The notes beneath the pieces were generated by a model. It saw only the letters and a list, made by a program, of their open reading frames with translations. It was not told where the DNA came from and made no database searches. A stretch of DNA of 64,000 bases, taken from positions 62,001 through 126,000 of the forward strand of contig JAIUNI010000010.1 of the NCBI GenBank assembly GCA_020161935.1. Reading direction: 5' to 3'. A program made the translations under genes and the position numbers. Positions 53,226 through 64,000 of the stretch are shown here, piece by piece. This DNA comes from Chloroflexota bacterium (GTDB lineage: Bacteria; Chloroflexota; Anaerolineae; Aggregatilineales; Phototrophicaceae). How positions within the stretch are numbered: position 1 is the stretch's first letter; every line of letters starts with the position of its first letter.

Positions 53226-54847
53226 GATGATTTCACTTCTGTCTGCCGGAGTGCGAAGCGTTGCAGTTTACCGGTATTCGTGCGTGGTAACGAGTCCAAA
53301 AATTCGATGGCACGAGGATATTTATAAGGTGCGATGTTTTGTTTCACGAAGTCTTGCAAAGTCCGAACCAGTGTGTCGCTGGCTGTTTGCCCCGCTTTGA
53401 GGACAATATATGCCTTAATAATCTGTCCGCGTTCTTCGTCCGGCGCACCAACCACCGCGCATTCCGCGACTGCTTCGTGCTTCAGCAGGGCTTCTTCGAC
53501 TTCCGGCCCGGCGACGTTATATCCGGCAGTCAGGATAATATCGTCAGTACGCGCGTGGAACCAGAAGTAGCCATCTTCATCCAGCCGGTAGGCATCACCC
53601 GTGATATTCCAGCCGTTCAGGACATAATTCTTCTGCCGGTCATCGGCCAAATAGCGGCAGCCCGTTGGCCCTTTCACCGCCAGCCGCCCAATGTTGCCTT
53701 TGGGCAAGGGCTTGCCGTCTGCGTCCAGAATACAGGCTTGGTAGCCGGGAATCGGTTTTCCGGTTGCCCCCGGTCGCACGTCTTTGTCTTCCGCCGAAAT
53801 GAAAATGTGCAGCATCTCAGTTGCACCGATGCCGTCGATCATTTCGATACCGCTGGCATCCTTCCACATCGTACGGGTGGAAACGGGCAGGGCTTCACCC
53901 GCCGATATACATTTTTTCAGCGACGACAGATCATAATTTTTCGCCAGCCCTGACATTTGACGGTAGAACACAGGCGACGACCATGTGATGGTGATCTTAA
54001 AATCTTGAATGGCCTTCAACATAATATCCGGCGAGAGTTTTTCGAGCAGTACGGTTGACCCGCCCACGCGCATTGGGAACAATAGAATACCGCCTAAGCC
54101 AAAGGTGAAGGCCAGCGGTGGTGTACCAATGCAAATATCGTCCGGGGTGATATGGACAGTCGATTTGGGGAAACAGTCGCAAATCGCCAACACGTCACGG
54201 TGGAAGTGCATTGTACCTTTGGGTTTGCCGGTCGTACCGGAGGTAAATGCGATCAGCACGGTATCATCGGCAGCGGTATCAACCGCGTTATAGTCGGCAG
54301 GTTTGCCTGCTGCCCGTGCCTCTAAGCCCTCCGGCGAAGGGTCATTAAAGTACACAATCGACTTTAACGTCGGGCAGCGTTTTTGTGCTGCTAGTAAATC
54401 GGCTTCAAGGGCTTTGTCACAAATCGCGGCGTTGACCTGTCCCTTATCAATGACATCGACGAGTTCCTTCTCGCGCAGCATTGCCATTGTCGCCACCACG
54501 ATCATCCCTGCCTTGGCGACCGCGTACCAGCAAATCGCCATCATCGGACTATTCGCCCCGCGCAGCAGCACGCGGTTCCCCGGTACGAGTCCCATGCCAT
54601 CCGTCAGCACATGGGCGATGCGGTTGACCTGCTCCTGCATTTGAGAGTAGGTCAGCGTGCCGTTCGCGCCGTAGATGACCGGATGATCGCCCCAGCCGTT
54701 CGCCACATGCTTATCCAGCAGTTCGACGGCACAGTTGATGCGGTCAGGGTACTGCACTTCGGGTATATCAAAAATTAGTTCAGGCCAGAGATCGCGCGGC
54801 GGCAGGTTGTCCCGTGCGAACGTATCCACATGGGCGGTGTAACTCAT
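53222..54847 (-). CDS. 2-aminobenzoate-CoA ligase
   Basis: The 541-residue AMP-forming ligase has the P-loop IAFTSGTTGKPKGTMHFHRD, the GIGATEMLHIFIS motif, GWNITGDAYRLDEDGYFWF and the C-terminal catalytic NTGKLQ lysine. The N-terminus (FARDNLPPRDLWPELIFDIP) and GATEMLHIF are like those of 2-aminobenzoate-CoA and benzoate-CoA ligases. It would activate anthranilate to 2-aminobenzoyl-CoA. It overlaps genes at both ends as ATGA, placing it in the middle of one translationally coupled operon. Confidence 0.88.
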   Translation of the reverse strand: MSYTAHVDTFARDNLPPRDLWPELIFDIPEVQYPDRINCAVELLDKHVANGWGDHPVIYGANGTLTYSQMQEQVNRIAHVLTDGMGLVPGNRVLLRGANSPMMAICWYAVAKAGMIVVATMAMLREKELVDVIDKGQVNAAICDKALEADLLAAQKRCPTLKSIVYFNDPSPEGLEARAAGKPADYNAVDTAADDTVLIAFTSGTTGKPKGTMHFHRDVLAICDCFPKSTVHITPDDICIGTPPLAFTFGLGGILLFPMRVGGSTVLLEKLSPDIMLKAIQDFKITITWSSPVFYRQMSGLAKNYDLSSLKKCISAGEALPVSTRTMWKDASGIEMIDGIGATEMLHIFISAEDKDVRPGATGKPIPGYQACILDADGKPLPKGNIGRLAVKGPTGCRYLADDRQKNYVLNGWNITGDAYRLDEDGYFWFHARTDDIILTAGYNVAGPEVEEALLKHEAVAECAVVGAPDEERGQIIKAYIVLKAGQTASDTLVRTLQDFVKQNIAPYKYPRAIEFLDSLPRTNTGKLQRFALRQTEVKSS

Positions 54848-55998
54848 CGGTTTGACTCCTTCAACAACGACCGTGCGATAATCAGTTTTTGAACTTCGGT
54901 TGCGCCTTCATAAATGCGTAACGAGCGAATTTCGCGATAAAGCCGTTCGACGATCTCGCCGCGCTTGACCCCCAGTCCGCCGAAAATTTGTACCGCCGCA
55001 TCAATGACCTGCTGGGCTGATTCGGTCGCGCTCATCTTTGCCATCGCCGCTTCGCGTGTCGTAATCACCCCTTTCACATCCCGCAGCCACGCCGCTTGAT
55101 AGGTCAGTAAGGCAGCGCCTTCAATCGCGGTCGCCATGTCTGCCAGCTTGGCCTGTGTCATCTGGAAATCAGCCAGTGACTGCCCGAAAAGCTGGCGCTG
55201 CTTGGCGCGGTTGAGCGCTTCCGCCAGCGCCCGCCGCGCGAAGCCGAGAGCGGCAGCCGCGACCGAGGCACGAAAGATGTCGAGTGTTTGCATCGCCACT
55301 TTGAAGCCTTCACCCGCCGCCCCCAAGCGATTGCTCACCGGAACACGGCAGTTGTCGAATTGCAGGGTCGCCAGTGGGTGCGGTGCGATGACCTCAATCC
55401 GTTCGGCGATGGTCAACCCTGCGGTGTTGGCAGGAACAATGAAGGCTGAGATGCCTTTCGCCCCACTGGTCGGTTCGCTGCGGGCAAACACAGTATAGAA
55501 GTCGGCAATCCCGCCGTTTGAAATCCATGTTTTAGTGCCGTTCAATACGTACTCGTCGCCGTCGAGTGTGGCGCTGGTCGTCATGGCGGCCACGTCTGAA
55601 CCGGCTTCCGGCTCGGAAAGGGCGAAGGCCGCAATCCATTCTCCGGCGGCTACCTTTGGCAAATAGCGCTGCTTGAGTTCATCCGTGCCATATAGGGTAA
55701 TCGCGCCGCTGCCCAACCCCTGCATGGCAAACGCAAAATCGGCTAATCCGGCGTGGTAAGCCAGTGTCTCGCGTATTAAACACAGCGCCCGCGAGTCCAG
55801 CTTATCGAGCGTGCCACCACCCTCGGAGGGTACGGCATAGCGCAGCCAACCTGACTTGCCCAGCACCGCCACCAGATCGCGGCAGGCTTCGTCCACGTCA
55901 TCCGGTTCGCCCTCCGGCAGGTTCGCCGCGCACCACGCCTGTAGATCGCTGGCGAGTTGGCGGTGGACATCCTCAAAAAATGGCAAATCTGTATTCAT
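54844..55998 (-). CDS. Acyl-CoA dehydrogenase
   Basis: The 384-residue protein has the acyl-CoA dehydrogenase signatures WIAAFALSEPEAGSDVAAMT and QIFGGLGVKRGEIVERLYRE. The TWISNGGIADFYTVFARSEP motif is also present. The catalytic glutamate should sit near IYEGATEVQKLIIARSLL. It would oxidise a CoA thioester with FAD. In this cluster it probably acts on ring-derived intermediates after 2-aminobenzoyl-CoA reduction. The ATGA overlap with the ligase gene supports co-translation. Confidence 0.9.
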   Translation of the reverse strand: MNTDLPFFEDVHRQLASDLQAWCAANLPEGEPDDVDEACRDLVAVLGKSGWLRYAVPSEGGGTLDKLDSRALCLIRETLAYHAGLADFAFAMQGLGSGAITLYGTDELKQRYLPKVAAGEWIAAFALSEPEAGSDVAAMTTSATLDGDEYVLNGTKTWISNGGIADFYTVFARSEPTSGAKGISAFIVPANTAGLTIAERIEVIAPHPLATLQFDNCRVPVSNRLGAAGEGFKVAMQTLDIFRASVAAAALGFARRALAEALNRAKQRQLFGQSLADFQMTQAKLADMATAIEGAALLTYQAAWLRDVKGVITTREAAMAKMSATESAQQVIDAAVQIFGGLGVKRGEIVERLYREIRSLRIYEGATEVQKLIIARSLLKESNR

Positions 55999-56104
55999 AA
56001 AACTTTGTATTTCTCTCTGCGTTCTCCGCGCCTCTGCGGTTCAAACGTATTGGCTTTTCTCTGAAATCTCTGTGTCTCTGTGGTGAAAATTCCTGTATTC
56101 TCTT

Positions 56105-56920
56105 TTAATCCCCCTCGAAAACAGGCTTTTCTTTCGCCACGAACGCCTCATATGCCCGCCGGAAATCCTGTGTCTGCATACAAATCGCCTGCGCTTCGGC
56201 TTCGGCCTCAATCGCCTCGTCAATGCCCATTGACCATTCTTGATGCAGCATCTTCTTGGTCATGGCGTGGGCGAAGGTCGGGCCGTGTGCCAGTTGGCTC
56301 GCCATCTGCTGTGCTTTCTCCAGCACCTCATCACTAGCATAAAGCGCGTTGTAAAAGCCCCAGCGTTCGCCTTCCTCGGCGCTCATTGTACGTCCGGTGT
56401 AGAGGAGTTCTGAGGCGCGGCCTTGCCCGATGATGCGCGGTAGGATTGCACACGCACCCATATCACAACCCGCCAAGCCCACCCGTGTGAACAGGAATGC
56501 GGTTTTGCAGGTCGGCGTGCCGTAGCGTAAGTCTGAGGCCATCGCTAAGATCGCACCCGCGCCTACGCAGATGCCATCTACTGCGCTGATTATGGGCTGT
56601 GGGCAGGCGCGTATGGCCTTCACCAGATCGCCGGTCATGCGTGTGAAGTCCAGCAGTTCGGGCATCGCCATTTCGGTTAGCGGCCCGATGATCTCGTGCA
56701 CGTCGCCGCCGGAGCAGAAGTTACCACCCGCGCCGGTCAGCACCACGACTTTTACATCCTCGGCGTAGGTGAGGTCGCGGAACAGGTCGCGCAGTTCGGC
56801 GTAGGACTCAAAGGTCAGCGGGTTTTTCTTTTCCGGTCGATCAAGGGTAATGGTCGCCACTTTATCGGTGACTTGCCAGCGGAAGTGCTGTGGTTGGGTG
56901 TCCGCAAAGGAGCGTTTCAT
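56105..56920 (-). CDS. Enoyl-CoA hydratase/isomerase
   Basis: The 271-residue protein shows crotonase-fold motifs: ITLDRPEKKNPLTFESYAEL, VVLTGAGGNFCSGGDVHEII (oxyanion hole), AVDGICVGAGAILAMASDLR and the C-terminal helical trimerisation part. It would add water to, or isomerise, an enoyl-CoA or ring-opening intermediate. The ATG at 56920 is chosen over the TTG just before it. It starts four bases after the MarR stop, and the acyl-CoA dehydrogenase gene follows after 106 bases. Confidence 0.9.
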   Translation of the reverse strand: MKRSFADTQPQHFRWQVTDKVATITLDRPEKKNPLTFESYAELRDLFRDLTYAEDVKVVVLTGAGGNFCSGGDVHEIIGPLTEMAMPELLDFTRMTGDLVKAIRACPQPIISAVDGICVGAGAILAMASDLRYGTPTCKTAFLFTRVGLAGCDMGACAILPRIIGQGRASELLYTGRTMSAEEGERWGFYNALYASDEVLEKAQQMASQLAHGPTFAHAMTKKMLHQEWSMGIDEAIEAEAEAQAICMQTQDFRRAYEAFVAKEKPVFEGD

Positions 56921-56923
56921 CAA

Positions 56924-57424
56924 TTAAGCCTCGCATCCGTTCTGCTGTACGCTCTGCTTGAGCTTGCCCAAGAGCGATTGCAGCAGGTGCTGTTCATCCA
57001 TCGACAGGCCGCTCATCCAACCTATAATCCATTTTTCATGGGTGTTTGCCATGTCCTGAAACACCTCGCGCCCTTTTTCGGTCAGCTTGACGCGCCACAC
57101 GCGCCGGTCGCTTTCCGGTGTCAGCCGTTCGACCAATCCTTCTTTTTCAAGTTGGTCAGTGATGCCGGTGATGTTGCCGCCGGAAACCATCATCCGTTGG
57201 GAAAGTTCGCCCATTTTGAGGCCGTTGGGATAACGGGCAAGCTGTGCCATCAGGTCGAAGCGCGGCAGCGTGGTTTCAAAGTCGTTACGCAGCCCTTTTT
57301 TGACACAGTTTTCGATCATGGTTGTACAGGTCAGCATCCGCAGCCACAGTTTAAGCGAGGTGTGGTCGTGTTCGGTGCCGACGGTTTCACGGTCGATGAT
57401 GGTCGGTGTACTCTCGTTTGGCAA
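56924..57424 (-). CDS. MarR-family regulator of the 2-aminobenzoyl-CoA cluster
   Basis: The 166-residue form starts at a TTG (57424) with AAGGAG six bases upstream; longer frames run into the monooxygenase gene. It has the MarR winged-helix core: FDLMAQLARYPNGLKMGELS, MVSGGNITGITDQLEKEGLV and the DRRVWRVKLTEKG wing. MarR proteins usually repress their own cluster and respond to an aromatic or CoA-linked ligand. It lies inside the operon it probably controls. Confidence 0.88.
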   Translation of the reverse strand: MPNESTPTIIDRETVGTEHDHTSLKLWLRMLTCTTMIENCVKKGLRNDFETTLPRFDLMAQLARYPNGLKMGELSQRMMVSGGNITGITDQLEKEGLVERLTPESDRRVWRVKLTEKGREVFQDMANTHEKWIIGWMSGLSMDEQHLLQSLLGKLKQSVQQNGCEA

Positions 57425-57449
57425 ATCAATCTCCTTTGAAGAGAGGTAA

Positions 57450-59750
<2,301 letters not shown>

Positions 59751-59825
59751 AAGGGTTTCTCAATCTTGTGGTATATTATACTTAAAATGTTTAACCCTAA
59801 AATATTCATCTGTCAAGGAATTGCT
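59751..59825. promoter_or_regulatory. Divergent promoter/operator between monooxygenase and SDR genes
   Basis: These 75 bases are AT-rich. A TATAAT on the minus strand (59780-59775) can serve the leftward operon. An imperfect inverted repeat, AATGTTTA and TAAAATATT around ACCC (59787-59805), is a candidate MarR operator. TTGACA on the minus strand lies at 59816-59811. Confidence 0.45.
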
Positions 59826-60605
59826 ATGCCGGACTTTTCTCTCCACGGTAAGGTTGCAGTTGTTACTGGTGCTTCGCGCGGGATTGGTGAGGCGGTCGCC
59901 CGAACATATGCCCAAGCCGGGGCGAAGGTTGTCCTCGTCAGCCGCAAGCTGGACGGCGTGACCAGCGTTGCCGATTCGATCCGGCAGCAGGGCGGGGTTG
60001 CGCTGCCGGTTGCTGCCCACATGGGCGACCCGGCGGCGGTCGCGGCGCTGGTTGAGCAGGCGGCAGCAGCCTACGGTGGCATCGACATTGTGGTGAACAA
60101 CGCGGGAACCAACCCACACTTTGGCCCACTGCTGACGGCTGATGAAGGCGTGTGGGAGAAAACGCTGGATGTTAATTTGCACGGCACCTTTCGCCTCATT
60201 CGTGCCGCTGTGCCGTCCATGATCGGTCGCGGCGGCGGCAAGGTGATCAACATTGCCTCGATTGCTGGCCTCACGCCTATGCCGGGGGTGGGGTTGTATG
60301 GCATCTCCAAAGCCGCCGTGATGATGATGACCAAAGTGCTGGCGGTTGAACTGGCGCAGGATAACATTCAGGTGAATGCCATCGCCCCCGGTTTCGTCAA
60401 AACCAAGTTCAGCCAAGCGATCTGGGGAGACGAGCAGGTGAACGCGGCGGTTGTCGCCAGTACCCCCGCTGGACGCATTGCCGGTGTCGAGGATTTGCAG
60501 GGCATGATGCTGTACCTCGCCAGTTCTGCCAGCAGCTTCCTCACAGGGCAGGTGATTACGATTGACGGTGGGCTGACACTTTCACCGGGCAGCTACGGTG
60601 GGTAG
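59826..60605 (+). CDS. Short-chain dehydrogenase/reductase
   Basis: The 259-residue protein has the SDR cofactor motif VVTGASRGIGEA, the NNAGTNPH segment, the active-site YGISK (Tyr and Lys) and the C-terminal TIDGG. It would oxidise or reduce a hydroxyl group with NAD(P)H. The ATG at 59826 is chosen because AAGGA lies upstream and the Rossmann fold begins there. Divergent from the 2-aminobenzoyl-CoA operon, it is a candidate for the hydroxyacyl-CoA dehydrogenation step. No unusual features. Confidence 0.9.
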   Translation: MPDFSLHGKVAVVTGASRGIGEAVARTYAQAGAKVVLVSRKLDGVTSVADSIRQQGGVALPVAAHMGDPAAVAALVEQAAAAYGGIDIVVNNAGTNPHFGPLLTADEGVWEKTLDVNLHGTFRLIRAAVPSMIGRGGGKVINIASIAGLTPMPGVGLYGISKAAVMMMTKVLAVELAQDNIQVNAIAPGFVKTKFSQAIWGDEQVNAAVVASTPAGRIAGVEDLQGMMLYLASSASSFLTGQVITIDGGLTLSPGSYGG

Positions 60606-61160
60606 GCAGCAAGTCGACAGGTAACAGTCGCTAGCTATCAGTCGTCAGTCGCCAGTCGCCAGCCTAAGACAAGTCGCCAAGAGCGCCACGCCATACCGAG
60701 AAGGTCAAGGGGTTGGTTTGTGGCGGCGGCGGCGGCGGCGCTATACCGCCATTTCGTTTGAACTCCAAACGTTGTAAATATTGAAAATATTGCAATTGTT
60801 GCAGTTGTGACTCCTGTTTTTATGTCGGAAATGGCGCAGTTGTCGGTGCTGTGAACCCCGTTTCTCCCTCAAATGTCGGTAATGTCGGTAATGTCGTCAG
60901 TGTCAGTTGGCAGATTTGGCACTATAGATTTCGGCAATGGCAAGAGAAAGTTATCAGTCAACAGTTTTCAGTTAACAGTTCAAAGCAAAATGTGCAATAT
61001 GCGGCAAAATGCGGCAAAAGCGGCAAATGCAGCACGACGATTTGTGCTTGTTGTGCATGTTGGTGCGATTGTTAAGATGCGGCAGGGAAGCTCTCACCCC
61101 CACGACGGTACGCTCACAGGCTCGCTTCACCATCAGCCCTCTCCCGACCGCTGAGTACAG
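60606..61160. repeat. Intergenic mosaic repeat region, copy 2 (inverted)
   Basis: No gene is supported. Heptamer-like CAGTCGC/CAGTCAA arrays (60615-60660, 60950-60985) and GCGGCAAA triplet-like runs flank blocks shared in inverted orientation with 30480-30860, including ATAGATTTCGGCAATGGCAA at about 60923-60942. The right end (about 61090-61150) is an inverted copy of the repeat at 27950-28020. Confidence 0.65.
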
Positions 61161-61534
61161 CTAGCCGAGGGTAGCCAATACAGGGATAAAGCCAGCCCTT
61201 TGAACAGCATAGCCGATATGGAAGGGTTTAGGGTGAACATTTGTCAGAACATTTGGTCACTTTTAGTGGGGGTTGGCGATAACTTTTTGAGGGAGGGGAA
61301 TTGTTAAGAGGGTTGGGAGATGGTTAGGAAAGGGTTTGTGGCACAAACGGAAATTAAACCTGAATAGTAATAAGTTACAAGTGGCAAGTTTCAAGTTAAA
61401 AGACAAATGCAGTTGGTGAGAAGGTCGCCAACCTTCGCTCACACCACGAGTTACCTGCGGTTTACATGATCGCTCTCCAATTTTTGGCTATATAGGTTAC
61501 ATTCCGCTTGCTCCCAAGTTGGAGGATACCTGTT
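61161..61534. other. Intergenic region, no gene seen
   Basis: About 370 bases with no good frame. GGAGG lies just before the membrane-protein ATG at 61535. Nothing else was identified. Confidence 0.5.
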
Positions 61535-62038
61535 ATGGCTGAGACGCACTTACCCTTAGAAACAAAAAATGAGAAACCGAACCTGCACCGCTATTGGCGT
61601 TTTTGGATTCCAGCAGCCGTTATTCTGGCGTTGATGGTGAAGTTTCCGCTGCGGATTGATCTGAGAGAATCAACTTTAGATGGACTTTTCTATGGTTCAA
61701 TTTCGTTTGGGTGCCTTGTTATGATGGTTCGGGTTTATTGGCGTTTTGGGAATGATGCTCATCGCTTAATGGCAATAATTCTATTATGTGCGCTGCTATC
61801 TAGTTGGCAGGTGATTGACATGATGATATTGCGTGAAGAAGGCCCCTCAGCACATACTTATGCTTCTAGTTCTAACATCTTTGAGCCGTTGCATGATGGT
61901 TGGGCTTGGTATAATTTGCGTTTCCCCGACCGCAATATCATGTGTCATAGTCTATTTGAACAATATGTTGGAAATCACATTTTGGCTATTGCCTATAACA
62001 TCAACCGTGAAGCAACGTGGTTCGCCTGTGGTGGCTGA
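61535..62038 (+). CDS. Membrane protein, probably frameshifted near its C-terminus
   Basis: The 167-residue reading has membrane helices at FWIPAAVILALMVKF, GLFYGSISFGCLVMMVRVYW and LMAIILLCALLSSW, then an extracytoplasmic part. In another frame the region continues with VADTVGIIVVVWFYFLMMEF to a stop at 62117, and the next gene starts inside that stop (ATGAGTGA overlap at 62110-62117). A last helix and coupling to the next gene are therefore restored if one base is shifted near 62000-62035. GGAGG precedes the ATG. The function is not recognised. Confidence 0.55.
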   Translation: MAETHLPLETKNEKPNLHRYWRFWIPAAVILALMVKFPLRIDLRESTLDGLFYGSISFGCLVMMVRVYWRFGNDAHRLMAIILLCALLSSWQVIDMMILREEGPSAHTYASSSNIFEPLHDGWAWYNLRFPDRNIMCHSLFEQYVGNHILAIAYNINREATWFACGG

Positions 62039-62109
62039 CACAGTAGGCATAATTGTTGTTGTGTGGTTTTATTTCCTAATGATGGAGTTCTATTTTAGAT
62101 GGTGCAATC

Positions 62110-62577
62110 ATGAGTGAGATAGGGTTTCTGATAATTATTACACTCTTGCTTTTAGCATTTTTCGCTATCGGCCTCGTATTGAGAAATCGCCCTCGAATGG
62201 TGCAAAAAGTTGTAACAAGCATTATTTTTGTAGTCGTGTGTTTGTCTATAACGTTAATTGGCAGCGCAATCGGATTAGGTGTTTACCACTTTTATCATTA
62301 TCAAGTTGAATCTTGTCAGTCTCAAACTCCGCCATGTCTTCCACAAAGTGAACAAGAACAGCTATTCCTCGCAGATATTCCACGTTTGACCATATGGCTG
62401 ACGGTGCCAAAGTTCTTACGGCCTTCATGCGAAACAATTTCATCTGAGTTTTGCTATTTAGGACAGTCTTTTGATATGTCACCTTTTAACTACATTGCTG
62501 GAACAATCTGTGGATTAATCTGTGTTGGCATTGTCCTTTTAGGAATGCGCCGCAAGCCTAGACAGGTCGTTACCTGA
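62110..62577 (+). CDS. Small membrane protein of unknown function
   Basis: The 155-residue protein has an N-terminal helix (GFLIIITLLLLAFFAIGLVL), a second (VVTSIIFVVVCLSITLIGSA), a cysteine-containing extracytoplasmic loop (CQSQTPPCLPQSEQE, CETISSEFCYLG) and a C-terminal helix (YIAGTICGLICVGIVLLGM). Its start overlaps the shifted end of the previous gene, so the two are probably co-translated. No family recognised. Confidence 0.65.
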   Translation: MSEIGFLIIITLLLLAFFAIGLVLRNRPRMVQKVVTSIIFVVVCLSITLIGSAIGLGVYHFYHYQVESCQSQTPPCLPQSEQEQLFLADIPRLTIWLTVPKFLRPSCETISSEFCYLGQSFDMSPFNYIAGTICGLICVGIVLLGMRRKPRQVVT

Positions 62578-62615
62578 ATCAGTAAAAATTCTTTACAAAC
62601 CTTCCGGTTAGAATT

Positions 62616-62651
62616 GGGTTTGTTTTCAAAATCGCAAATGGAAACAAACCC
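62616..62651. terminator. Candidate convergent terminator
   Basis: GGGTTTGTTTTC and GAAACAAACCC form an inverted repeat with a 13-base loop, between two convergent genes. The T-tract is weak. Confidence 0.4.
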
Positions 62652-62728
62652 TCCTGAGCCTTAAAGACCTCAAATTTGCCTGTTATTGCCTGTAAAACAG
62701 GCAAGCCGCTAAAGTTTGAATCCCGCCG

Positions 62729-63685
62729 CTAAATTTCGTGCTTAAAAATTTTAGTCAGCTTGTCGAAGTCGATGTTGCCGCCGCTGACGACACACACGAC
62801 TTTGCCGCCGCCAGCTTTACCGGCTAAGGCCGCTGCTACGCCGGTCGCACCTGCACCCTCGGCAATCACACGGTTACGCTCGGCTAGCAGCCGCACGGCT
62901 TCGGCAACCTCCGCCAACGACATCACCAACGACCCGTCGAGCAGCATTTTGGCTAACGGCCACATATCGTCTAGCACACTGCCACTGCCGATGCCATCCA
63001 CGAAGCTGGCTTGGTAGTTGATCGCCACTTTTTCACCGGCTGCCAACGCCCCTGCAAATGCCGCTGATGTTTCCACCTCGCCTGCGTAAATCAGCGTATT
63101 CGGCTTCAAGGCTTTCACGGCTGTTGCTATGCCACAGCTTAACCCGCCGCCACCGTATGGCACGATAATGGTGTCCACATCCGGCAGGTCTTCCAAGATT
63201 TCCAAGCCAATGGTTCCGTTACCCGCCATCACCGCCGGATCGCTGACCGGATGCACGAACAGGCCGTCCAACCCCGCATATTGATGTGTCACCATCACAT
63301 TCCACCACTCGTCGAACGGCACTTTGATAATCTCGCCGCCCAGCCGTTTGATGGCCGCTAACTTGGTTTCCGGTGCATGGTCAGGCACCACCGCCGTTGA
63401 CGGAATGCCCAGCCGCCGCGCATTCCACGCCACGCCTTGCGCCATATTGCCAGCACTACAGGTATACACGCCTTTCGCCAACTGCTCCGGTGTCGCCAAG
63501 CCGATGGCATTGGCCGCACCGCGCAGCTTGAACGACCCGATAGGCTGCAAGTTTTCGAGCTTGAGGTAAATTTCAGCAGGGGCATTATCGACATTGAGCT
63601 TAATCAACGGTGTTCGGATGACCGAACCGGCAATCCGTTCCCGTGCCGCTTGAATATCCGCTAAGGTTACAGGATTAGTCGTCAT
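62729..63685 (-). CDS. Threonine dehydratase-like PLP enzyme (EutB/BhcB-like)
   Basis: The 318-residue fold-type II PLP enzyme has the lysine motif QPIGSFKLRGAANAI, the phosphate-binding SAGNMAQGVAW and the glycine-rich IVPYGGGGLSCGIA. It lacks the regulatory ACT domain of biosynthetic IlvA. It overlaps the upstream ornithine-cyclodeaminase-family gene by 11 bases. That pairing occurs in ectoine utilisation (eutB with eutC) and in the beta-hydroxyaspartate cycle (bhcB with bhcD); which applies here cannot be decided. The start at 63685 is preferred to an upstream one at 63706. Confidence 0.85.
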   Translation of the reverse strand: MTTNPVTLADIQAARERIAGSVIRTPLIKLNVDNAPAEIYLKLENLQPIGSFKLRGAANAIGLATPEQLAKGVYTCSAGNMAQGVAWNARRLGIPSTAVVPDHAPETKLAAIKRLGGEIIKVPFDEWWNVMVTHQYAGLDGLFVHPVSDPAVMAGNGTIGLEILEDLPDVDTIIVPYGGGGLSCGIATAVKALKPNTLIYAGEVETSAAFAGALAAGEKVAINYQASFVDGIGSGSVLDDMWPLAKMLLDGSLVMSLAEVAEAVRLLAERNRVIAEGAGATGVAAALAGKAGGGKVVCVVSGGNIDFDKLTKIFKHEI

Positions 63686-64000
63686 CGCGGCTGCCTCCCA
63701 ATTCAACAGCGGTTCCCACGTTTTGGGCTAAGGCTTTGGTGTAAATATGATGTGCTGAGGCGACATCCTCGACCGCCAAGCCCAGCGACTTGAACAGCGT
63801 AATCTCGTCGTCGGACTCGCGGCCTTTTACCCGACCCAGCAGCACTTCGCCGACTTCGCCCTTGATGTGGTCATCGGTAATCGCGCCTTCTTTTTTCGGG
63901 AACAGGAAGTCACCGGCCTCGTTCAAGGTTGATTCGCGCCGATCTACGAACAGCTTGGATTTCACCATCGCGGCAGTATCCAGCTCCCGTGTAAAAGCCA
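63675..64000 (-). CDS. Ornithine cyclodeaminase/mu-crystallin family protein (C-terminal part only)
   Basis: The frame is open to the window edge, so only the C-terminal ~108 residues are seen. They carry LFVDRRESTLNEAGDFLFP, GEVLLGRVKGRESDDEITLF and KSLGLAVEDVASAHHIYTKA, typical of this NAD(P)-dependent family. Family members include ornithine cyclodeaminase, EutC and iminosuccinate reductase (BhcD). The overlap with the downstream dehydratase gene indicates one operon. Confidence 0.85.
   Translation of the reverse strand, partial: AFTRELDTAAMVKSKLFVDRRESTLNEAGDFLFPKKEGAITDDHIKGEVGEVLLGRVKGRESDDEITLFKSLGLAVEDVASAHHIYTKALAQNVGTAVELGGSRDDD

Overview
The window looks like part of a bacterial chromosome, most plausibly a member of the Chloroflexota (Anaerolineae-like). 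That assignment is inferred from gene content: a DUF4388 protein with a Ras-like GTPase, a DUF3048 lipoprotein, an ArsA-type ATPase joined to an ABC1/UbiB kinase, an exported L,D-transpeptidase, and many short hairpin repeats between genes. No rRNA or tRNA gene was found that could confirm it.

Positions 1 to about 18,165 form an AT-richer mobile element. The left part is a leftward operon: a phage-tail-fibre-like protein, a small tail-associated-like protein, a 2,803-residue beta-helix/RHS protein, and the start of a secreted or membrane protein cut by the window edge. The right part reads rightward: an archaeo-eukaryotic-type primase with a CHC2 zinc finger, a VapBC-like pair, an HTH/ParA/small-partner partition operon with palindromic GGTATCAC repeats, 1.7 kb of hairpin-rich non-coding DNA, a promoter-hairpin-terminator leader RNA, a 61-residue protein and a large serine recombinase. 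The recombinase runs directly into a 5'-truncated DNA-3-methyladenine glycosylase I gene (tag). The element therefore appears to be integrated inside tag, with its other end to the left of the window.

From 18.2 to 42.6 kb is chromosomal DNA: a DUF72 protein and ATPase, an alpha/beta-hydrolase lipoprotein, an L,D-transpeptidase, ArsA and ABC1 kinase, a degenerate trypsin-like zinc-ribbon protein, a SUMF1-fold secreted protein, a DUF3048 lipoprotein, a DUF4388/GTPase/hydrolase operon behind a near-consensus promoter, a toxin-antitoxin-like pair, a hexapeptide-repeat protein, a pentapeptide-repeat protein, a 1,051-residue helical protein, a cupin and a membrane protein. Several intergenic gaps carry repeat families: GTAGGG hairpins, a MITE, heptamer arrays, and a mosaic repeat present in inverted copies at 30.5 and 60.7 kb.

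From 42.6 to 47.7 kb lies a hydantoinase/oxoprolinase A and B set with an HpcH/HpaI aldolase. A small gene and a relic of a second hyuB start interrupt it. A secreted GH5 mannanase-like enzyme and three small genes follow.

From 51.5 to 60.6 kb is a catabolic cluster: RidA, kynureninase, 2-aminobenzoate-CoA ligase, acyl-CoA dehydrogenase, enoyl-CoA hydratase, a MarR regulator, a fused 2-aminobenzoyl-CoA monooxygenase/reductase, and a divergent SDR. Together they suggest aerobic breakdown of kynurenine through anthranilate and 2-aminobenzoyl-CoA. The right end holds two small membrane proteins (one probably frameshifted), a threonine-dehydratase-like PLP enzyme and a partial ornithine-cyclodeaminase family gene.
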